DNA from: Terriglobia bacterium
Lineage (GTDB): Bacteria > Acidobacteriota > Terriglobia > Acidiferrales > UBA7541
NCBI GenBank assembly: GCA_020073605.1
Contig: JAIQEW010000023.1
Coordinates: 1 to 37,065 of the forward strand
Length of the DNA stretch: 37,065 nucleotides
Reading direction: 5' to 3'
A program made the translations under genes and the position numbers. Below the pieces are notes generated by a model. It had not been told where the DNA came from. It made no database searches and was given only the letters and a program-made list of their open reading frames with translations. Positions 31,386-37,065 of the stretch are shown piece by piece. Each line of letters starts with the position of its first letter. Within the stretch, counting starts at the first letter, position 1.

Positions 31386-32660
31386 ATGGCACAGCGAACT
31401 GAACTCGAAGCGTCGCCCGTCACTCCCGCGGGAAATCCGGCTCCTCCGGAGACTCATTCGGCCGAACCGCCTCCGCCCTCTCACGCGTCTGAATTCTTCC
31501 GCGAGCGGCCCCGGGCGAGGATGTATCTCATAATTGCCGCTCTCGTCGTGCTGGCCGGCGCATTCTTTGGGTGGCGCTACTTCTCGAGTTACGAATCGAC
31601 CGACGACGCGCAGGTGGACGGCCACCTGATGCCGATCAGCTCGCGAATTTCCGGCTACGTCTCCAAGGTCAATGTGAATGACAACGAGTACGTGCAGGCC
31701 GGCACGGTGCTCGTCGAAATCGATCCGCGCGACTATCAGGTCGCCGTCGATCAGGCACGGGCGCAAGCCGCAAACGCCGAAGCGATCGCTCACTCGATGG
31801 GGATCGATGTCCCGGTGGCGTCCGTGAACACGTCCAGTCAGGTTTCCACGTCTGAAGCGGACGTCGCGAATGCCGAAGCCGGGATCACCGTCGCAGAGCA
31901 GCAGCTAGATGCAGCCCGGGCACAGCTCGCTCAGGCCCAGGCGAATGACGTGAAGGCCCAGAATGACCTGGCCCGGTACAAGCAGCTCGTCGACAAACAG
32001 GAAATCTCTCAGCAGACCTACGATCAGGCAGTTGCCGCCGCTACGGCGTCCACCGCGGGCGTTGCTGCCGCAAAGGCCTCCGTGGCCGGGGCCGCCCAGC
32101 AGGTGACGCAGGCGCACGCTCGTCTCGCGCAAGCGCAGGCAGGTTGGCGCTCGTCTCAGACGGGCCCGCAGCAGGTGGCGTCGATACACGCCCGCGCTTT
32201 GTCAGCCGAAGCCGCCGCGAAAGAAAAGCAGGCGGCGCTCGAAATGGCGGAGTTGAATCTCCAGTACACGAAGATCATCGCGCCCGTCAGCGGCGTCGTG
32301 ATGAAGAGCGTCGAAGTCGGGATGAACGTGCAGCCGGGCCAGCAATTGCTCAACATCGTCCCGCTCGACGACGTGTGGATCACGGCCAACTTCAAGGAAA
32401 CTCAATTGAAGAATATGAAGCCCGGCCAGCACGCCGATATCAAAGCCGACTCAAACGGCCGCACCTACCAGGGGCGCGTGGACAGTATCGCCGGGTCGAG
32501 CGGCGCGCGAACCAGCCTGCTGCCCCCGGAGAATGCGACCGGAAACTACGTGAAAGTCGTGCAGCGGGTTCCCGTGAAAATCACCCTCAATCCGGGGCAG
32601 AACGCCGACCATTCTCTTCGCCTCGGAATGTCCGTCGAACCCAAAGTCTTTCTCAAGTAA
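31386..32660 (+). CDS. HlyD/EmrA-type membrane fusion protein
   Basis: This 424-residue periplasmic adaptor links an inner-membrane pump to the TolC channel. It has a Pro-rich cytoplasmic start (1-45) and one membrane helix (about 47-64). ESTDDAQVDGHLMPISSRISGYVSKVNVNDNEYVQAGTVL is the first half of the biotinyl-lipoyl-like domain. A long coiled-coil hairpin follows (about 120-280), then the second half, YTKIIAPVSGVVMKSVEVGMNVQPGQQLL, and a beta-barrel domain. The DDAQVDG start is the hallmark of EmrA, which usually pairs with an EmrB/DHA2 pump. No pump gene follows. It begins 3 bases after the tolC stop with AAAGGAAAA upstream. Confidence 0.93.
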   Translation: MAQRTELEASPVTPAGNPAPPETHSAEPPPPSHASEFFRERPRARMYLIIAALVVLAGAFFGWRYFSSYESTDDAQVDGHLMPISSRISGYVSKVNVNDNEYVQAGTVLVEIDPRDYQVAVDQARAQAANAEAIAHSMGIDVPVASVNTSSQVSTSEADVANAEAGITVAEQQLDAARAQLAQAQANDVKAQNDLARYKQLVDKQEISQQTYDQAVAAATASTAGVAAAKASVAGAAQQVTQAHARLAQAQAGWRSSQTGPQQVASIHARALSAEAAAKEKQAALEMAELNLQYTKIIAPVSGVVMKSVEVGMNVQPGQQLLNIVPLDDVWITANFKETQLKNMKPGQHADIKADSNGRTYQGRVDSIAGSSGARTSLLPPENATGNYVKVVQRVPVKITLNPGQNADHSLRLGMSVEPKVFLK

Positions 32661-32664
32661 TCGC

Positions 32665-32716
32665 CGCGGCCAGATGGCCGCGCTTGAAAGGCGCCCCGCG
32701 GCGCAAGCCGCCGGGG
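32665..32716 (+). terminator. two GC-rich hairpins after hlyD
   Basis: CGCGGCCA (32665-32672) pairs with TGGCCGCG (32675-32682). A second stem follows, CCCCGCGGC (32694-32702) with GCCGC and GGGG (32707-32711, 32713-32716). They lie directly after the hlyD stop and lack T runs. They probably mark the end of the tetR-tolC-hlyD operon, so no third gene is expected downstream. Confidence 0.45.
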
Positions 32717-32848
32717 TCTAGCGCGAGGCGATTCGAACGGATTCGGCGACAAGGACCAGCGGGCCTCCGACGATGCGTGGCAAGGACTCCATCGTCTCGG
32801 TGCCAGGATAATTGATTGGCAATTACATTCGGAAGTACACTTCGGGAC

Positions 32849-33727
32849 ATGCGCACGTACAAGCCGACAGCTGTATTGATAGCAGTCTTGGGATTATCCA
32901 CGTTTGGTCATGCCAAGAACAAAGATGGCGTGGACACAGTCAAGAAGGCGGTGGAACGCAGCACGCTGAATCAACCCGGAACGAAGCCGTTTCACCTGAA
33001 AGCAGTACTCGCGCCAAGCAGGGATTCGGATCGCGAGTCGAACCAGACTGGTCAGGTGGAGAGCTTCGAAAGCGCTCGCACCTATTTCGAGCGCGGAAGG
33101 CGCGTTGGTTTTCCCGCGGCCGGGAACGGGCCGCCGTATTCCTTGCATGCCGTGTTTCAAGCGAAGGTGAAAGGGAAGGTGGAAGAAGGGCAATATGTTG
33201 ACACTTGGCAAAGCGACGGCGAATGGCGTAGGGAAGCGTCGATAGGTAAGAGCCGGTACGTGCGCGCAAGGCATGGCGAGAAATACTATCGGTTGGCCGA
33301 AGGCCCCGACGCCGAACTCCTTCGGTTGGTCCTGAGGGTGATGGAACCCATTCCAGCAATCGACACGTTTATGGAGTCCGATTGGCGAATTAAGCGAGAC
33401 ACGGTAGATGGAGTGAGGACGCTCCGCGTACTCACCGGATACGAACATCCAGACGGCACGTTGGATCCGGAGCAGGCACGGGGATTCTGGTTTGACGACG
33501 CCGGGAAGCTGGTGAAGACGTATTTCGCGGGAATCGAAACGCGGCGGTCGCACTTCGAGAACTTCGGCGGCGCAGAAGTCGCGCGTCAGATCCGAGTGTT
33601 GAGCAATGGTGCGGTGGGAATGTTAATTCAGGTCACCGATTTATCGCCCGCAGGGACCGTAGCGGCGGACGCCTTCCAGTTGCACGGGCATGAGTGGACT
33701 CGAAGGTTCACAGACGAAGTCCGATAG
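32849..33727 (+). CDS. secreted protein of an acidobacterial WRRE type, unknown role
   Basis: The protein has 292 residues with a signal peptide (about 1-22, MRTYKPTAVLIAVLGLSTFGHA). The rest looks beta-rich: FHLKAVLAPSRDSDR, EGQYVDTWQSDGEWRREASIGKSRYVRARHGEKYYRL, and the C-terminal FQLHGHEWTRRFTDEVR. As I recall, acidobacterial genomes encode many proteins with this WRRE and FTDEVR pattern, some ending in a TonB domain, which is missing here. It may bind to or sit in the envelope, but no function is known to me. The ATG at 32849 was chosen because it begins the signal peptide; the frame also opens at a TTG at 32816. The ribosome site is weak. Confidence 0.7.
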   Translation: MRTYKPTAVLIAVLGLSTFGHAKNKDGVDTVKKAVERSTLNQPGTKPFHLKAVLAPSRDSDRESNQTGQVESFESARTYFERGRRVGFPAAGNGPPYSLHAVFQAKVKGKVEEGQYVDTWQSDGEWRREASIGKSRYVRARHGEKYYRLAEGPDAELLRLVLRVMEPIPAIDTFMESDWRIKRDTVDGVRTLRVLTGYEHPDGTLDPEQARGFWFDDAGKLVKTYFAGIETRRSHFENFGGAEVARQIRVLSNGAVGMLIQVTDLSPAGTVAADAFQLHGHEWTRRFTDEVR

Positions 33728-33735
33728 AGCGATTT

Positions 33736-33755
33736 CCGACAACGAGGGATGTCGG
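33736..33755 (+). terminator. small hairpin after the 32849 gene
   Basis: CCGACA (33736-33741) and TGTCGG (33750-33755) form a 6-bp stem 9 bases after the stop codon, without a T run. This is weak evidence for a terminator. Confidence 0.3.
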
Positions 33756-33905
33756 GCACAACGAACGATTGGCATTCCGTGCACCCACGTTCCCACAGCA
33801 TTGACGTGAACCACTCCCTTTTCGCAGCCGCTTGCCGCAGAACGCATCTTCCCGTAGTCTGATTGCCCTGATCCACGGTTCACCGGTGAACTGCGAGGAA
33901 TTTCG

Positions 33906-34547
33906 ATGAGCTGTCCCATATGCGAGAAGCGGCCGTCGAAGCGCTTCTGCCCCGCGAAGGGCGAGAAAATCTGCGCGGTCTGCTGCGGGCGCGAACGCGA
34001 GATCACGATCGATTGTCCGTCCGACTGCCCGCACCTCGTCGCCGCACACCGCTATGAAGCCGAGCACCGCAAGCCGATTTCCGCCGAGGAATTTCCCTAC
34101 CGCGATGTCCAATTCCCGGCGGACTTCGTGTACGCGCGCTGGCCCGCTGTCACCGCCATCGCGACGACGATCCTGCGCTTCCAGATCGAGAACAAAGACC
34201 TCAGCGACGGGTCTGCTTTGGCCGCCATCGAAGCCCTGGCCGAAACCTATCGCACGCTCGGAACCGGCATCTATTACGAGCGGCCGCCCGATGCGCCGCT
34301 TCCGCGCGCTCTCTACGGGCAAATCACTCAGTTCCTACAGGAATTCCGCGGTGACGCCGCCGCACACACCGGCTCTCCTCCCTTGAAGGACTCCGATATC
34401 TTCCACTTGCTTGTTTTTCTGCTGCGCGTCGGCAAGCAGGAAACGAATGGCCGCCCGCGCTCGCGCGGATTTCTCGAGTTTCTCCGCGCCCGCTTCCCTC
34501 TTCCGGCGGATGCCTCCAAGGAAGCTCCCCGCATCATCATGCCCTAG
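33906..34547 (+). CDS. Cys-rich zinc-ribbon-like protein, unknown role
   Basis: The protein has 213 residues. The first 45 residues hold eight cysteines and a histidine in the pattern CPIC, FCPAKGEKICAVCCG, DCPSDCPH, which would bind two metal ions as a zinc-ribbon-like module. The remainder is helical (EEFPYRDVQFPADFVYARWPAVTAI and the following helices to 200) with no motif I recognise and no membrane segment. GAGGAA lies 8 bases before the ATG. It stands alone, convergent with the VOC gene 9 bases away. I do not recognise a named family; it is probably a conserved acidobacterial protein. Confidence 0.72.
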   Translation: MSCPICEKRPSKRFCPAKGEKICAVCCGREREITIDCPSDCPHLVAAHRYEAEHRKPISAEEFPYRDVQFPADFVYARWPAVTAIATTILRFQIENKDLSDGSALAAIEALAETYRTLGTGIYYERPPDAPLPRALYGQITQFLQEFRGDAAAHTGSPPLKDSDIFHLLVFLLRVGKQETNGRPRSRGFLEFLRARFPLPADASKEAPRIIMP

Positions 34548-34556
34548 CACGCAGCG

Positions 34557-35162
34557 TCAGTTGCCTGCCGCTTTGAAATTCGGATTCTGGATCACGCCAA
34601 GGACGTTGCCGAACGGGTCGCAAACCGCCCCGATCAGGATTCCTTCGCCGACGTCTTGCACCGGCTCATGCGGCGTGGCGCCGAGATCGACCAGGCGCTG
34701 ATATGCGGCGCGCGCATCTTCAACGCCCCAGTAGGCAATGCCCGCGGCGGACCGCTTCTGCCCCGCGTCCGGCACCGGCGTGAGTCCCAGTTCATAGCCG
34801 CCCACGTTGAAGCCAACGTAAAACGGCTGATCGAAGTAAGGTTGAACACCCAGCACATTCGCGTACCAGGCTTTGGCTTTCGCGAGGTCCTTCACTTGAT
34901 ACGCGGCCGTTCTCAATCCGAGGAACACGAGACGCTCCTTTGTCGCGGCCTGTGACGATCCTGCCGCGGAGACCGGCGGACGTCCTGCCGCGAATGCTGT
35001 CACGCATAATACGGCGAATAACATCGTCCATCTCGAAACGATTTTCAACTCCACGCCCCGAACCGGCTTCTTCTCAAGCTTCGTGCCCTCGCCGCCGAAA
35101 TCCACCGTGTGAGCGCGCGTGCGTCTGCTGCGAGTTCTTTTACGTGGTTTCATATTTGGCAT
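34557..35162 (-). CDS. VOC (glyoxalase/bleomycin-resistance) superfamily protein
   Basis: The protein has 201 residues. A basic start (1-46) precedes a hydrophobic segment (47-60, MLFAVLCVTAFAAG), so the protein is probably anchored or exported. The C-terminal 120 residues form a VOC domain: LRTAAYQVKDLAKAKAWYANVLGVQPYF, then YELGLTPVP, YWGVEDARAAYQRLVDLGA and AVCDPFGNVLGVIQNPNF. VOC proteins bind a metal and cover isomerases, dioxygenases and resistance proteins; the substrate is not evident. The ATG at 35160-35162 has GGAG 7 bases upstream and overlaps the end of the radical SAM remnant, which suggests former translational coupling. ATG 47 is an alternative start that would give a normal signal peptide. 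Confidence 0.8.
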   Translation of the reverse strand: MPNMKPRKRTRSRRTRAHTVDFGGEGTKLEKKPVRGVELKIVSRWTMLFAVLCVTAFAAGRPPVSAAGSSQAATKERLVFLGLRTAAYQVKDLAKAKAWYANVLGVQPYFDQPFYVGFNVGGYELGLTPVPDAGQKRSAAGIAYWGVEDARAAYQRLVDLGATPHEPVQDVGEGILIGAVCDPFGNVLGVIQNPNFKAAGN

Positions 35163-35815
35163 CTTTGTTCTCCAGTCTCCCAGGCGAGTTGTAATTGCGG
35201 TGCCGGCTGCGACGGCTTCGCCGGCGTTTCAGGGCGCGAGCGCAGACCATATTGTCGGCGCACGTTTTCCACGCGTGCGGCGATTTCAATGCGATAGCTT
35301 TCCGGCGCGTCTCCGTAGTTGCGATACCACTCGCGATATCGTCCAGTCAGCCTTGGAAACTTCTCTTCCAGAAACGCGATGAACGATTTCCACGACGACG
35401 GCATCAGGAAAAGCACCCGTGCGCCAAACCACTGCGCTCCCGCATCGCGCGCCGCACGCGCGAGGGCGTCGAGGTCCTCTTCTCGGTCAGTCAGCCCCGG
35501 CACGATGGGCATGGCGAACACTCCGGCGGAAATCCCCGCCTCTCTCAGCTTGCGGACCGCTTCGAGCCGCAAGTCCGGCCTCGGCGCACGCGGTTCGAGC
35601 AGCCGCGCCAGTCTCGTCCGCATCGTCGTGACGCTCATATTGACCATGATCGACGATCGCTCCGAAATGCGCCGCAGCAGATCGATGTCGCGCACCACCT
35701 GGTTCGATTTCGTCGTGATCGAAAGGCTCAGCCCTTCGCGCTCCGCCATCTTTTCGAGCATCGCGCGGGTGGCGCCGAATTCGCGCTCGGCGGGCTGATA
35801 GGGATCGGTTGCCAG
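35150..35815 (-). pseudogene. radical SAM protein, C-terminal part only
   Basis: About 222 residues match the C-terminal two thirds of a PA0069/Rv2578c-like radical SAM protein: TDPYQPAEREFGATRAMLEKM, SITTKSNQVVRDIDLL, NMSVTTMRTRLARLLEPRAPRPDLRLEAV, AGISAGVFAMPIVPGLTD and FLEEKFPRLTGRYREWYRNYG. The N-terminal part with the CxxxCxxC iron-sulfur motif is missing, so it cannot be an active enzyme. At about 35815 the frame continues without a stop into an IS701-like transposase remnant, giving a fused frame up to 36223. The stop overlaps the start of the VOC gene. The deletion probably came with the insertion sequence. Confidence 0.82.
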
Positions 35816-36725
35816 CGGCAGGATGGCCCAATCAAAGAGCCGCTCCCCTTTGGTGCCCACGCTTTGACTGAGCCGCTGCCAGTCCTGGGCGCAGAGGGCC
35901 TGGCGTGCGATGCTGACCACATCGCTGAGCAGGTAGCCCGCTTGAGTTTGCACGCAGACGACCTCGGTGGAAGGGACAGGAAAGCGCGTAGGGGTAGCCT
36001 TGCTCCTCGAGGAAGTCGCGCAGGTCGGGGCAGTGTCCGTAGACGGTATCAGCCACCACCCAGCGGATGGGCAGGCCAGCAGCCTGTGCCCGTTGCACCA
36101 TGAGCTTGGCCAGTTCGGGTTTGGTGCGAAAGGTGACCGTCTCCGGGATGTGAGCGGCTTGCCGACGCGGCAGATCGTGGCACCAGTCCTCGGGCAGATA
36201 CAACTCCCGATCAATGAGGGCATGGCCCAGGGCCGTCACGTAGGAGAGGAAGACGCCTACCTGGCAGTTTTCCACACGCCCGCTGACTCCGCAATACTGC
36301 TTCTGCACCCCGGCCGAGTGGCTGCCCCGTTTGGGAAAGCCGCGGATCACTCAATGACGAGCACGGGGAAGACGGCTTCGGCTTGAGCACACGCAGGCTC
36401 GATCGGGGGAGGTTGCAACGTCTGGCAGACCAAGGTGCGCAGTTCATCGCGCACGCCTTCGCAGGTCCCAGACGGCTCGCGAAAGCAAGCGTTGCATGCC
36501 AGAGGGGTGTTGCTGCCTGGCATGTTCAGCAATCTGCCAGCCATTTTTTCTGGGGATCTCGCTGAGGATGGCTCGCAGATACAGCAAGGCATGCTGGCGG
36601 GGTTCAGGGCGAGCGAAGTAGGGAGACAGGTGCTCGTGCCAGCGGCTCAAGGTCAGCGACCATGCGGCGACTTTGTTGAGCAGCAGTCTGCTTGGCTCTG
36701 CTATGATCTCGGGTGGAAACTTCAT
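35816..36725 (-). pseudogene. IS701-like transposase remnant with frameshifts
   Basis: Pieces in alternating frames read together as one DDE transposase: PYFARPEPRQHALLYLRAIL with IPRKNGWQIAEHA (start ATG 36723-36725), then EGVRDELRTLV, then FPKRGSHSAGVQKQYCGVSGRVENCQVGVFL and ELYLPEDW, then DWQRLSQSVGTKGERLFDW. The KxGxxSxGVxxQYxGxxGRxENCQVGVFL pattern is typical of IS701. Frame changes fall near 36465, 36350 and 35975. At 36350 the catalytic VIDESGF segment is broken. The C-terminal third is gone; the sequence passes straight into the radical SAM gene. No terminal repeats were found. Confidence 0.85.
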
Positions 36726-36844
36726 GCTGGTTCCCTTTCTGATGCGTTGCTTCTAAAAGTCTTCGCTTTCTTCCAGAATGCCACATCTGATCGAGAACAT
36801 CATGAAGCTTTTTTTCCTCTTGGCTTCCGTTCTTCTTGCTCAGC

Positions 36845-37065
36845 TTATAAGTGCCACTGTAGTGAGGCTCCGCGTTTCGGTTTGCGAGTCACGGTATCGT
36901 AATGCGTTTCTAACACTTGCTGAACCAGATCGCTTACCTCGTCAGAAATGGTTCTCTTTCTTCCACTCCTCGCTACTTGAGGAAGCAAGCCAATCAAGCC
37001 ACTTCCGTAGAGGTGCTCCGCTTCTCGATAGCGCATCTGCCAATATCGTTTCGTTCGCGCTGGAA
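36845..37065 (-). pseudogene. truncated TnsB/Mu-like transposase, N-terminal region (runs off the edge)
   Basis: An open frame enters from the window edge and stops at 36845. WQMRYREAEHLYGSGLIG followed by LLPQVARSGRKRTISDEV and LVQQVLETHYDT resembles the N-terminal DNA-binding region of TnsB/TniA-like (Mu-type) transposases, where YG-x-G-x-x-GLLP is followed by a basic stretch and an ETLKQK-like segment. It ends in GASLQWHL at a stop codon, where such proteins continue for hundreds of residues. It is therefore a broken piece. Assignment is by pattern memory and moderate only. Confidence 0.5.

Overview
The window is high-GC chromosomal DNA that most resembles an acidobacterium (phylum Acidobacteriota). 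This is an inference from protein style: secreted TPR and carboxypeptidase-regulatory proteins, a SYLF protein, and a WRRE-type secreted protein ending in EWTRRFTDEVR. It is not a marker-gene search. The window opens in the 3' third of a 23S rRNA gene, followed by 5S rRNA and an intrinsic terminator, so the left edge is the end of an rRNA operon.

881-9540 is an accessory-looking stretch. It holds a membrane class III nucleotide cyclase fused to an outside DUF4185-like domain, a divergent DUF1905/YdeI protein, two secreted small proteins, an ABC-2 exporter pair, and a structurally intact IS1-type element (6639-8490) with perfect 20-bp ends, an 8-bp target duplication and two cargo genes. A secreted coiled-coil protein and a PilZ protein follow. 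At 9846-13575 a DegT-type aminotransferase faces an 867-residue PilZ and coiled-coil protein.

From about 28.1 kb back to 11 kb almost everything lies on the minus strand and is housekeeping: dacB (PBP4), a LOG-family protein, mutS2, dnaG, der, a MerR regulator, tRNA-Pro(GGG), surE, a DinG-type helicase, queD-queE-queC (preQ0 for queuosine) and a TPR protein. Close spacings (dacB/LOG overlap by 4 bp, dnaG/der 1 bp apart, queE/queC 9 bp apart) indicate operons.

From 28.2 kb the plus strand carries a SYLF protein, then tetR-tolC-hlyD. The tetR promoter overlaps a 30-bp near-palindrome that is a strong candidate TetR operator. The operon has an outer-membrane channel and a periplasmic adaptor but no inner-membrane pump. 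A secreted acidobacterial protein, a Cys-rich protein and a VOC protein follow.

The right end (35.15-37.07 kb) is a graveyard of mobile DNA. A radical SAM gene has lost its N-terminal half, including the iron-sulfur cysteines, and is joined in frame to a frameshifted IS701-like transposase. Beyond it lies the truncated N-terminal part of a TnsB/Mu-like transposase that runs off the edge.

The most interesting items are the cargo-bearing IS with a three-helix membrane protein that looks like known phage-defence effectors, the cyclase-DUF4185 fusion, the TetR palindrome, and a recurring arrangement in which a -10 box sits directly upstream of the start codon (leaderless mRNAs).
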